Shown here: positions 7,880-14,812 of the stretch, in pieces | How the letters are laid out: each line of letters begins with the position of its first letter | Numbering within the stretch: position 1 is the first letter of the stretch | Assembly: GCA_002471845.1 (NCBI GenBank) | Contig: DKQT01000016.1 | Span: 1-21,148 of the forward strand | Origin: Fidelibacterota bacterium UBA7301 | Lineage (GTDB): Bacteria > Fidelibacterota > Marinisomatia > Marinisomatales > TCS55 | Direction: 5' to 3' | Length of the DNA: 21,148 bases | Program-made: the position numbers and the translations under genes | Notes under the pieces: generated by a model | What the model was told of the DNA's origin: nothing | Database searches by the model: none | Seen by the model: only the letters and a program-made list of their open reading frames with translations

Positions 7880-8260
7880 ATGAATATTGAACAACGATTT
7901 CAGCAAATATCCCAATCTAATTTTGAAACACCTGATGGTGATTCTTTTATAGCAAAATTACATGGGGAACGTCAAAAACGTCACGTGAAAAAAATGGGAA
8001 TTATCTATGGAGTTACGGCAGCCGCATTTGTGGCGGTATTTGGATTAATGACGACTAATCAACTAACGGATGATCCTGCGGCCTATGCATCAAACGATCT
8101 GAAATTGTTAGAAGTCATGGATTCAGAAACAGAAGAATACGTTTATGACTTGGCAGAATATCTCGTGGAGAGCAGTGATGACATCTGGGAAACATTAGCT
8201 TTTTTAGATAACATAGAATTTGAACCGGTGACAACAATGAATGACGGAGGAATACAATGA
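7880..8260 (+). CDS. Small single-pass membrane protein, putative anti-sigma factor
   Basis: This 126-residue protein follows the sigma gene after three bases. It has a charged N-terminal segment (residues 1-38, ending RQKRHVKK), one hydrophobic helix (about 39-57, IIYGVTAAAFVAVFGLM) and an acidic C-terminal region (DSETEEYVYDLAEYLV) expected outside the cytoplasm by the positive-inside rule. No zinc-binding HxxxCxxC motif of the ZAS class is present. Position and topology fit a membrane anti-sigma of the short CnrY kind, with the N-terminus holding the sigma factor; this is inference. AGGA lies about eight bases before the ATG. The stop overlaps the next start as ATGA, implying translational coupling. 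Bases from 7973 to the end, and into the next gene's start, are repeated 383 bases downstream. Confidence 0.75.
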   Translation: MNIEQRFQQISQSNFETPDGDSFIAKLHGERQKRHVKKMGIIYGVTAAAFVAVFGLMTTNQLTDDPAAYASNDLKLLEVMDSETEEYVYDLAEYLVESSDDIWETLAFLDNIEFEPVTTMNDGGIQ

Positions 8261-8271
8261 AAAAAACAACC
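7973..8271 (+). repeat. Tandem duplication, copy 1
   Basis: This 299-base stretch recurs at 8356-8654 with about 12 mismatches counted by eye (roughly 96% identity). It covers the membrane and C-terminal part of the putative anti-sigma gene, its ATGA overlap and the first codons of the next gene. Confidence 0.95.
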
Positions 8272-8643
8272 CTAACACTATTACTACTTTTCATGATAGG
8301 TACGCTTGCCGCGCAGCCCGGAAGACCGGGAGGTCCCGGAGGTCAATACGGTGAACAAAAACTTCACGTGAAAAAAATGGGAATTATCTATGGAGTTACG
8401 GCAGCTGCATTTGTGGCGGTATTTGGATTAATGACGACTAATCAACTATCGGATGATTCTGCGGCCTATACATCAAACTATCTGAAACCGTTAGAAGTCA
8501 TGGATTCAGAAACAGAAGAATACGTTTATTACTTGGCAGAATATCTCGTGGAGAATAGTGATGACATCTGGGACACATTAGCTTTTTTAGATAACATAGA
8601 ATTTGAACCGGTGACAACAATGAATGACGGAGGAATACAATGA
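8257..8643 (+). CDS. Chimeric protein: Spy-like signal peptide fused to anti-sigma membrane and C-terminal part
   Basis: The 128-residue product begins like the gene at 8640 (MKKTT, then AQPGRPGGPGGQYGE) with a signal peptide cut near residue 19. From about residue 35 it switches to the putative anti-sigma sequence of 7880 (HVKKMGIIYGVTAAAF to the end). The fusion is in frame although the parent genes lie in different frames, because the repeat offset is 383, not a multiple of three. It lacks the presumed sigma-binding N-terminus. With a cleavable signal peptide ahead of the hydrophobic helix at 42-59, its C-terminal part could end up on the opposite side of the membrane from the parent's. 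A strong GGAGG (8246-8250) precedes the ATG, and ATGA overlaps couple it to both neighbours. It could be a new functional gene, a decoy, or a relic. Confidence 0.8.
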   Translation: MKKTTLTLLLLFMIGTLAAQPGRPGGPGGQYGEQKLHVKKMGIIYGVTAAAFVAVFGLMTTNQLSDDSAAYTSNYLKPLEVMDSETEEYVYYLAEYLVENSDDIWDTLAFLDNIEFEPVTTMNDGGIQ

Positions 8644-8654
8644 AAAAAACAACC
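8356..8654 (+). repeat. Tandem duplication, copy 2
   Basis: Second copy of 7973-8271, offset 383 bases. Of nine codons changed in the anti-sigma-derived coding part, one is synonymous (gcc to gct); the others change the residue: T to S, P to S, A to T, D to Y (twice), L to P, S to N, E to D. Confidence 0.95.
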
Positions 8655-9149
8655 ATAGTTATTACATCAATTATCGGGATAGGATCCTTGCTCGCACAAC
8701 CGGGTAAACCCCGAGGTCCCGGCGGTCAATACGATGAACGAATGGCAATGATGATGATCTGGCAATTGACGGAGCATCTTGAACTGACCGAAGATCAAGC
8801 GGAAAAGTTTTTTCCTAGTATGCGGGCACACCAAAAACAGGTTCTGAAAATTCGAAAAGAAGAAAAAGAACTTTTTACACCGCTTTATAAAAAAGTGAAA
8901 AAGGGCGAAGACGTTTCAAAAGCTGAAGCGACTAAACTGATGAATAAAGTTGCTTCATTTGAACAGAAAAAAAGTAAAACACGGATTGATTTCGTCAAAA
9001 ATTCAGGTGATATACTCAATCCGACTCAACAAGTGAAGCTGCTCATGTTTGAAGGACATATGAAACAGCAAGTCCGTGACCGTATACAGGATAGATATAA
9101 ACCGCCACCTCCACGTGGAGGAAAACAGAATCGGAAAAGACAATTTTGA
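8640..9149 (+). CDS. Spy/CpxP-like (LTxxQ) periplasmic protein, possible sensor of the sigma operon
   Basis: The 169-residue product has a signal peptide (cut near residue 19, LLAQPG), a Pro/Gly-rich start, then a helical domain with LTEDQ at 49-53 and LNPTQQ at 126-131. Between them lies a long charged helix pair (KQVLKIRKEEKELFTPLYKK, VSKAEATKLMNKV). This is the layout of the Spy/CpxP/CnrX/ZraP-type alpha-helical periplasmic proteins. The C-terminus is basic and proline-rich (KPPPPRGGKQNRKRQF). Being last in an operon with an ECF sigma and a small membrane protein, it could sense misfolded protein or metal and set the anti-sigma's activity, as CnrX does with CnrY. It could also simply be a chaperone product of the operon. 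GGAGG at 8629-8633 and an ATGA overlap with the chimera support the start. Confidence 0.85.
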   Translation: MKKTTIVITSIIGIGSLLAQPGKPRGPGGQYDERMAMMMIWQLTEHLELTEDQAEKFFPSMRAHQKQVLKIRKEEKELFTPLYKKVKKGEDVSKAEATKLMNKVASFEQKKSKTRIDFVKNSGDILNPTQQVKLLMFEGHMKQQVRDRIQDRYKPPPPRGGKQNRKRQF

Positions 9150-9171
9150 CTTATAAATAAGTCTCCTAAAG

Positions 9172-9210
9172 AAAAACCCCATAATTATTTTATAGTTACG
9201 GGGTTTTTTT
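9172..9210 (+). terminator. Rho-independent terminator of the sigma operon
   Basis: AAAAACCCC (9172-9180) pairs with GGGGTTTTT (9200-9208) and runs into further T. The 19-base loop is AT-rich and can form a small inner stem. It lies 23 bases after the stop of the Spy-like gene. Confidence 0.85.
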
Positions 9211-9265
9211 ATTTATAAGGACAGAATGAACGCTCTAATTTGTATCCTTAAATTTGAAAGCAAAT

Positions 9266-10339
9266 ATGAGCAAAATATATAATTTTAGCGCAGGACCAGC
9301 AGTATTAGACTCATCCGTTATGGAGGCTACGGCCAAAGCAGCCATAAATTATAATGGTTATGGAATGAGTCTCATGGAAATGAGCCATCGCTCCAAACCG
9401 GTCATGGCCATGGTTGAAGAAACGGAATCCTTCGTTCGTGAATTATTAAATATTCCTGATGGCTACCATGTATTGTTTTTGCAGGGTGGGGCTTCACTCC
9501 AATTTTCTATGATTCCTATGAATCTTCTCGGTGAAGAACAAACTGCGGATTATACAGACACAGGCGCCTGGTCTGCCAAGGCCATCAAGGAAGCACAATT
9601 ATTCGGGAATGTGAATGTGGTTTGTTCGTCCAAAGCGTCGGTGTATAACCATATTCCGAAAGAATTGAATCAAAGTGATGATGCGGTCTATTTACATGTG
9701 ACTAGCAACAATACGATCTACGGCACCCAATGGAAAGAATTCCCAATCCCTAAAAATCTGAACGGCTATTTGGTGGCGGACATGTCCTCCGATATTTTCA
9801 GTCGTCCCATTGATGTATCCCAATTCGGGTTGATCTATGCTGGCGCCCAGAAAAATATGGGTCCTGCAGGAGTAACATTGGTTATCGTTCGAGACGATAT
9901 TTTAGGTAAGGTGGAGCGGGCCATCCCTACTATGATGAATTACCGCACACACATTGATAAGGATTCCATGTTCAACACACCGCCGGTCATGTCCATTTAT
10001 GCAGTGAACCGTACTTTGGCCTGCCTCAAAGAAAATGGTGGTGTGACTGCCATAGCGGAAAGAAACGAGTGCAAAGCTCAAAAACTCTACGGTGAAATTG
10101 AGCGGAACCCCTTATTCACTAGTCCAATTCCAGAAAAAGACCGGTCATTGATGAACATCCCCTTCGTATTTGCAGATGGGGGTGATGAAGCGGACTTCCT
10201 TTCCTTTTGTGATGGGCGTGGATTGAAGACTTTGAAAGGGCACCGCTCGGTGGGTGGATTTAGAGCATCTATTTACAATGCCATGCCGGAGGCAGGCGTG
10301 GATGCGTTGATTAAGGCTATGGGGGATTATAAAATTTAA
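9266..10339 (+). CDS. serC: Phosphoserine aminotransferase
   Basis: It catalyses transfer of an amino group from glutamate to 3-phosphohydroxypyruvate, the second step of serine synthesis; SerC also serves pyridoxal phosphate synthesis in some bacteria. The 357-residue length fits the family (about 360). The N-terminus NFSAGPAVL, then MEMSHRSKP and LFLQGGASLQF are hallmark SerC segments. The PLP-binding lysine is K196 in GAQKNMGPAGV, and the end has GHRSVGGFRASIYNAMP. I chose ATG 9266 (MSKIYNFSAGP) over TTG 9254 because it matches SerC N-termini; only a weak GAAAG precedes it. It stands alone here, with no serA or serB in view, behind the sigma-operon terminator. Confidence 0.97.
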   Translation: MSKIYNFSAGPAVLDSSVMEATAKAAINYNGYGMSLMEMSHRSKPVMAMVEETESFVRELLNIPDGYHVLFLQGGASLQFSMIPMNLLGEEQTADYTDTGAWSAKAIKEAQLFGNVNVVCSSKASVYNHIPKELNQSDDAVYLHVTSNNTIYGTQWKEFPIPKNLNGYLVADMSSDIFSRPIDVSQFGLIYAGAQKNMGPAGVTLVIVRDDILGKVERAIPTMMNYRTHIDKDSMFNTPPVMSIYAVNRTLACLKENGGVTAIAERNECKAQKLYGEIERNPLFTSPIPEKDRSLMNIPFVFADGGDEADFLSFCDGRGLKTLKGHRSVGGFRASIYNAMPEAGVDALIKAMGDYKI

Positions 10340-10444
10340 CGCCGCGCTCTGGGGCGAACCGAAGTGAAGTGTAAGTTTGTACCTAGCAGCGCCTAATTAA
10401 AATAATTTAATTTGATTGTTGTAAAACGTATATCTATGAGGTTA

Positions 10445-10471
10445 ATGAAAGCTTAGTTTTTAGCATTTCAT
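10445..10471. terminator. Weak hairpin between convergent serC and EF-Tu-like gene
   Basis: ATGAAAGC and GCATTTCAT can pair with one bulged base around a T-rich loop. It sits between two converging genes and might end transcription from one side, but there is no clear T run. Low confidence. Confidence 0.3.
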
Positions 10472-10499
10472 GTTTCAATAATTCCCTTAATAGATTTAT

Positions 10500-10757
10500 T
10501 CAGTCAACTAATTTGTAAACTTTGTCTTTTCTTCGAGCCTTATCTGTCACCTGAACACCAATACTGTCACCTTTCTTAGCGCTCTCGACAGATTCGTGTT
10601 CTATCTGTAGGGATTTGACCTCCACTTTCAAATCTGTGGTATGTCCTTTAATGTGAATCATATCACCTACATTTAATTTCCCAGCGGTGATTTCAATGGC
10701 GGCAACGGATATTTGACCAAAATATTTAGATACATGCCCGATTTCCTGTTTTTTCAT
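10500..10757 (-). CDS. Stand-alone translation elongation factor-like (EF-Tu domain 2-like) small protein
   Basis: The whole 85-residue protein looks like a single beta-barrel of the EF-Tu/EF-G domain II kind. It reads IGHVSKYFGQISVAAIEI at the start, then LNVGDMIHIKGHTTDL, SLQIEHESVESAKKGDSIG and a closing DKVYKLV. Small proteins of this type are annotated as translation elongation factor-like in bacteria and archaea, and a related module ends some U32 peptidases. There is no GTPase domain, so it cannot be a factor by itself; its role is not known to me. GGAG six bases before ATG 10757 supports the start. No neighbour explains it: serC converges on it and the region upstream holds no clear gene. 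Confidence 0.85.
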   Translation of the reverse strand: MKKQEIGHVSKYFGQISVAAIEITAGKLNVGDMIHIKGHTTDLKVEVKSLQIEHESVESAKKGDSIGVQVTDKARRKDKVYKLVD

Positions 10758-11132
10758 TTCTTACTCCAAGTCTGATTTAGATGAATGTACTTATCGTTCA
10801 AGATAAAGTCAATTAAATAACCCAATTATACGTGTGATAACATCAATTCCTTAAATTACCTCAAAATATATTTGTTAGATTTTAAGAAAACTCCATTCTT
10901 TTGTAAATGGTACACGTCTCATTAGTACTGACCCTTGTTTCGTGACCAACAGACTACTGATAGCCCCAAATAAAAAGAATCGTGTAAGTTGTTTCATGTG
11001 CTACTCCTATTGCTGAACGGGATTTTGTTTAACCTCTAATTGGTCATTTGATTCAAATTTTATATTTAATTTTTTCAATAAGTTGGCGGACAGTTCAGAT
11101 AAGGTAAGACGATCCGTCTCTAGGATCAGCAA
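10758..11132. other. Stretch without a convincing gene; two minus-strand micro-ORFs
   Basis: This 375-base AT-rich stretch lies between msrA and the EF-Tu-like gene. On the minus strand a TTG-started frame (11132 to 11007, 41 residues, beginning LLILETDRLTLSELSANL) abuts the msrA stop and faintly resembles the first strand of a GNAT acetyltransferase. After two stops, another 40-residue ORF begins at ATG 10997 with a good AGGAG (see its own entry). I see no tRNA or strong terminator here. Confidence 0.5.
10875..10997 (-). CDS. Possible 40-residue small hydrophobic protein downstream of msrA
   Basis: ATG 10997 follows AGGAG at a spacing of seven bases, better than many real genes in this window. 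The peptide begins MKQLTRFFLFGAISSLLV, a basic start plus a hydrophobic run like a signal or membrane segment, and ends RRVPFTKEWSFLKI. It shares no motif I recognise and could equally be the leftover 5' end of a decayed exported protein gene. It is on the msrA strand, 135 bases downstream of the msrA stop. Confidence 0.3.
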   Translation of the reverse strand: MKQLTRFFLFGAISSLLVTKQGSVLMRRVPFTKEWSFLKI

Positions 11133-11756
11133 TTATTTATCATCCCAAATTGTACCTTCTTTTTTAAGTTTTTTTAGTTTCGGTTCAATCACAAAAGTAC
11201 AATAGGGTACGTTAGGATTATTTTTGAAATAATCTTGGTGATACACTTCAGCTTTATAGAATTTGTCTAGTGGCTTGACTTCGGTCGTAATTGGATCTTT
11301 AAACATATCCTTTGCATCCAAGATGGCGGATTCAGCGGACAATTGCTGGTTTTTATTATGGTAATATATTGCTGATCGGTATTGGGTACCGTAATCATTT
11401 CCTTGACGATTTAATGTGGTGGGATCATGGGCTTGCCAAAACACCTTTAAAATTTCCTCATAGGTAATCTCATTTGGATCGAAATGTATTTGACAAACCT
11501 CTGCATGGCCCGTATCACCTCGAGTTACATCTTTATAGGTTGGATTTATTGTATGGCCACCGGCATAACCTGAGACTACATCCCGAACGCCTTCTACCCG
11601 TTCGAAGACTGCTTCTACGCACCAAAAGCATCCACCGCCGAATGTAGCAACTTCTAATTCCTGATTTGACATGGATTTATTTCCTTTTTTTTGACCAAAT
11701 GCTATAGAACTAATCATGAAAATCATCATAACGATTATTATTGAAATTCTTTTCAT
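11133..11756 (-). CDS. msrA: Exported peptide methionine sulfoxide reductase A
   Basis: It reduces the S epimer of methionine sulfoxide in proteins, using thiols for recycling. A signal peptide (about residues 1-21, MKRISIIIVMMIFMISSIAFG) precedes the catalytic block ATFGGGCFWCVEAVFE, with nucleophile C43 and a second Cys at 46. Other family segments are VVSGYAGG, THxx-like GDTGHAEVCQIHFDP, HDPTTLNRQGNDYGTQYRSA and HQDYFKNNP. C186 (VPYCTFVI) is a plausible resolving cysteine. The 207-residue length fits MsrA plus a signal. The export suggests repair of oxidised envelope proteins. AGGAG seven bases before ATG 11756 supports the start. No msrB is next to it. Confidence 0.96.
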   Translation of the reverse strand: MKRISIIIVMMIFMISSIAFGQKKGNKSMSNQELEVATFGGGCFWCVEAVFERVEGVRDVVSGYAGGHTINPTYKDVTRGDTGHAEVCQIHFDPNEITYEEILKVFWQAHDPTTLNRQGNDYGTQYRSAIYYHNKNQQLSAESAILDAKDMFKDPITTEVKPLDKFYKAEVYHQDYFKNNPNVPYCTFVIEPKLKKLKKEGTIWDDK

Positions 11757-11865
11757 TGGATTACTCCTAAATTATTTACGGATGTAAACGTGAAGCACCC
11801 ATTTTTAGTTTCATGGGTTGTGACACTTAACACAAGGTTTTCCATAAGAAGTTCAATAGGATAAG

Positions 11866-11891
11866 TAGGGGTGAGGCATGCCTCGCCCCTA
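11866..11891. repeat. 26-base palindrome between pntB and msrA
   Basis: TAGGGGTGAGGCAT is followed by its near-perfect reverse complement (ATGCCTCGCCCCTA), one T-G wobble. It lies five bases past the pntB stop. There is no T run on either side, so it is either a Rho-independent-like stop lacking its tail or a copy of an interspersed palindromic repeat. Confidence 0.8.
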
Positions 11892-11896
11892 TAACA

Positions 11897-13276
11897 TTAT
11901 AATTCTTTTAGGTCTTTGTGGAGGGTGGTGAGCATATCCTTGGCATCACCAAAAACCATGATCGTATTATCGAAACCGAATAATTCATTTTGAATACCCG
12001 CAAACCCGGGATTCATAGTTCGTTTATTTACGATTACTGTACGGGATTTATCCACATCCAAAATAGGCATGCCGTAAATGGGGCTAGATGTATCATGACG
12101 GGCAGCGGGGTTAACCACATCATTAGCGCCCAACACAATTGCTACATCACAATCGTCAAATTCAGGATTGATCTCATCCAGGTCTTTTAATTGTTCATAG
12201 GGCACATTAGCCTCGGCTAACAGGACATTCATGTGGCCGGGCATACGTCCCGCAACAGGGTGAATAGCATACAATATTTTTTTGCCCATGGATTCCAGTT
12301 GATCTGCCACTTCCCGCACGGCGTACTGAGCTTGGGCCACAGCTAATCCATATCCCGGAACGACGATTACTTTGTCCGCCGCATCCAGGATCATGGCTGC
12401 TTCTTCAGTGGTGGAAGACTTTACGCTGATCCGTTGGGTTTCATCGCCGGCGGTTTCCTGTTCCAAACCGACAGCGCCAAAGACTACATTCGCCAGTGAG
12501 CGGTTCATCCCTTTGCACATAATATTAGTGAGGATCAACCCAGAGGCGCCAACCAAGGCACCGGAGATAATCAGTCCATTATTCATGAGGACAAATCCAG
12601 TGGCCGCCGCCGCAATACCTGAATAGGAATTCAAGAGTGAAATCACTACGGGCATATCGGCACCGCCGATGGGAATGGTCAAGGTGATTCCCAGAATTGC
12701 AGCCACTATCAGAACTCCATAAAACATATTCATATCCATTGAACTGCCATAGGTTGTATAAATACCCATGGCGACTAGGGCAACCACAAGCAGGCCATTG
12801 ATCAATTGCTGACCTCCAAATACAATAGGTTTACCACTGACAAATCCTTGGAGTTTACCAAAGGCGATGAAGCTTCCTGTAAAGGTAAGGGTACCGACAA
12901 AAACAGAAAGTATAATAATCCCCGTGAGAAATGTGGTTTGTTCAGGGGTTCCATATTTGGAAAAAAATTCTGCCGTTGCCACCAGGGCCGAAGCGCCGCC
13001 GCCGAAGCCGTTAAAAATAGCGACCATCTGGGGCATTTGTGTCATTTCCACACGAATGGCGAAGGTGGCGCCAATGATGGTCCCGATGATCATACCCACG
13101 GCGATTAATTTAAAATCCAATAATTCAAAAGATACCACTGTAGCCACAATGGCAATCAGCATTCCCACGGAGGCAATGGTATTCCCGCTGCGGGCTGTTT
13201 TTGGAGAACTGAGTTTCTTGAGCCCTAGGATAAAGAGAATAGCCGCCAGAACGTAGGCGAGGTTTGTATATCCCAT
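11897..13276 (-). CDS. pntB: NAD(P) transhydrogenase, beta subunit
   Basis: The 459-residue protein is the membrane and NADP(H)-binding part of proton-translocating transhydrogenase, which couples proton entry to NADPH formation from NADH. The first 265 or so residues are a run of membrane helices (for example LAYVLAAILFILGL, TLTIPIGGADMPVVISLLNS). The C-terminal domain III starts with VIVVPGYGLAVAQAQYAV and has HPVAGRMPGHMNVLLAEANV and VLGANDVVNPAA, which bind NADP. It starts four bases after the pntAB stop and is last in the pntAA-pntAB-pntB operon. Length is typical for the family. GGAAG overlapping the pntAB stop could serve as ribosome binding site. Confidence 0.97.
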   Translation of the reverse strand: MGYTNLAYVLAAILFILGLKKLSSPKTARSGNTIASVGMLIAIVATVVSFELLDFKLIAVGMIIGTIIGATFAIRVEMTQMPQMVAIFNGFGGGASALVATAEFFSKYGTPEQTTFLTGIIILSVFVGTLTFTGSFIAFGKLQGFVSGKPIVFGGQQLINGLLVVALVAMGIYTTYGSSMDMNMFYGVLIVAAILGITLTIPIGGADMPVVISLLNSYSGIAAAATGFVLMNNGLIISGALVGASGLILTNIMCKGMNRSLANVVFGAVGLEQETAGDETQRISVKSSTTEEAAMILDAADKVIVVPGYGLAVAQAQYAVREVADQLESMGKKILYAIHPVAGRMPGHMNVLLAEANVPYEQLKDLDEINPEFDDCDVAIVLGANDVVNPAARHDTSSPIYGMPILDVDKSRTVIVNKRTMNPGFAGIQNELFGFDNTIMVFGDAKDMLTTLHKDLKEL

Positions 13277-13280
13277 AATC

Positions 13281-13553
13281 CTACTTCCGCTTGAACATTT
13301 TAAGCATACGGTCGGTTACCATAAAACCGCCGACGCAGTTGATGGTAGCAAAGATCACCGCCACAAGGCCGAGCCACGTACCGATTTCACCACTCACTTT
13401 GGTAGCAATGATGGCACCCACAATGGCAATTCCTGAAATGGCATTGGAGCCGGACATGAGAGGTGTATGGAGGGTGGGAGGGACTTTGGTAATGATTTCA
13501 AACCCGACGAAAATCGCCAGAATAAAAACAGTCAGAATATTAATCATATCCAT
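13281..13553 (-). CDS. pntAB: NAD(P) transhydrogenase, alpha subunit part 2 (membrane)
   Basis: The 90-residue protein carries three hydrophobic helices: ILTVFILAIFVGFEI, AISGIAIVGAIIA, and LGLVAVIFATINCVGGFMVTD. The motif TLHTPLMSGSNAISGI is characteristic of the membrane part of the alpha subunit. In this organism, as in Rhodospirillum rubrum, the alpha subunit is split into a soluble and a membrane polypeptide; in E. coli they are one chain. AAGGA about six bases before ATG 13553 supports that start over the Met two codons later. Intergenic gaps to pntAA and pntB are 9 and 4 bases. Confidence 0.96.
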   Translation of the reverse strand: MDMINILTVFILAIFVGFEIITKVPPTLHTPLMSGSNAISGIAIVGAIIATKVSGEIGTWLGLVAVIFATINCVGGFMVTDRMLKMFKRK

Positions 13554-13562
13554 AATAGATCC

Positions 13563-14699
13563 TTAAAAATTGTTCACCGCTTCGCGGGTGGGTTCGTGGG
13601 TGATTTCACCCTGGTGGGTAAACATGGCACCGGAAATTATTTCATCTTCCAAATCTATAATCAGTTGGCCGTCTTTGACCATATAAGTGACGAAGGTAGA
13701 TACATTTTTTGCATACAGCTGGGAAGCGTGAACCTGCATTGTTCCAGGCAGATTCAGTGTACCATCAATAATGACGCCTTTATGGTTTATAATTTCACCC
13801 CCTTGGGTCAATTCGCAATTGCCGCCGTTTTCGGCAGCTAAATCAATAATAGCTGAGCCCGGTTTCATGTTGTCCACCATATCAGTTGGGATCAAAAGGG
13901 GTGCCGGACGTCCCGGTATCAGTGCGGTGGTAATAACCAAATCCGATTTGGCAATATGCTGTTTGATCATTTCCTGCTGGCGTTGTTTATACTCATCAGA
14001 AGTTTCTTTCGCATATCCGCCCTCACCGACGCCGTCATTACTTTCTGATTCCACCTCGACAAACTTTGCTCCCAGTGATTCCACTTGTTCTTTTACCTCG
14101 GGACGGACATCAAATGTTTCTACCTGGGCACCGAGGCGTTTAGCGGTGGCAATGGCCTGCAAACCGGCTACGCCTGCCCCGAGAATGAGTACTTTGGCCG
14201 GCGGGATAGTCCCGGCAGCGGTCATCAATAAGGGCATATAAACGGGGAGATGGGCGGCGCCGATCAATACGGATTTATACCCGGCAATATTGGCTTGGGA
14301 ACTCAAGGCATCCATACTTTGGGCCAGGGTAGTGCGGGGAATGAGATGCATAGAAAAACAGGTTATTTTTTTTGCACTTAATTTTTTAACCTGTTCCGGA
14401 CGTTTGGTGGTCTGGAACAGGGAAATATAAATTGACCCTTCCGGCAGGATATCAATTTCTTCTATCGTAGCAGGGGCGACTTTGAGAATGAGGTCAGCCC
14501 CACTCAATACACTTGGGGTGTCAGAAATAATTTCTGCACCAGCATCTTGGTAATCCTTATCGCCATAGAATGATGCTGCACCGGCGCCGGATTGAACACG
14601 TACCGATAAACCGCTTTTAATCAATTCCTTAACCGTTTTCGGTGTAGCCGCTACGCGGGTTTCCCCGGAAGTTGTCTCCTTTATAACAGCTGCAATCAT
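13563..14699 (-). CDS. pntAA: NAD(P) transhydrogenase, alpha subunit part 1 (NAD-binding)
   Basis: This soluble 378-residue domain I binds NAD(H) for the transhydrogenase. It starts MIAAVIKETTSGETRVAATP, as AlaDH/PNT family proteins do, so ATG 14699 is preferred over the in-frame upstream start at 14747; AGGA at a spacing of about seven bases agrees. The Rossmann fold is at about residues 165-195 (KVLILGAGVAGLQAIATAKR, then VETFDVRPEVKEQVESLGA). Also visible are the Q-rich segment DEYKQRQQEMIKQHIAKSD and DLVITTALIPGRPAP, typical for PntA and separating it from alanine dehydrogenase. It is first in the operon. The divergent lipoprotein gene begins 113 bases away, so a promoter must lie in 14700-14812, but I could not pick one. 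Confidence 0.96.
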   Translation of the reverse strand: MIAAVIKETTSGETRVAATPKTVKELIKSGLSVRVQSGAGAASFYGDKDYQDAGAEIISDTPSVLSGADLILKVAPATIEEIDILPEGSIYISLFQTTKRPEQVKKLSAKKITCFSMHLIPRTTLAQSMDALSSQANIAGYKSVLIGAAHLPVYMPLLMTAAGTIPPAKVLILGAGVAGLQAIATAKRLGAQVETFDVRPEVKEQVESLGAKFVEVESESNDGVGEGGYAKETSDEYKQRQQEMIKQHIAKSDLVITTALIPGRPAPLLIPTDMVDNMKPGSAIIDLAAENGGNCELTQGGEIINHKGVIIDGTLNLPGTMQVHASQLYAKNVSTFVTYMVKDGQLIIDLEDEIISGAMFTHQGEITHEPTREAVNNF

Positions 14700-14812
14700 T
14701 AGTTTTCCTGTATATTTTTTTAAACAGCCGGAGAATTTAGGATGCATTCACCCAAAATTTTGCAAACTGATTTCAAGATTTTACCTATCGAATTTCATGG
14801 GTAATTTTCTCC

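Noticed and set aside
9234..9256. TCTAA at 9234 and TAAATTTG at 9249 as promoter elements for serC
   Set aside because: No AACTT at the right distance from TCTAA, and no -33 TTTG at the right distance from the Bacteroidota-like TAnnTTTG; either match can be chance in AT-rich DNA.
12806..14241. Plus-strand ORFs of 100-156 residues over the pnt operon
   Set aside because: Opposite-strand shadows of three well-conserved transhydrogenase genes.
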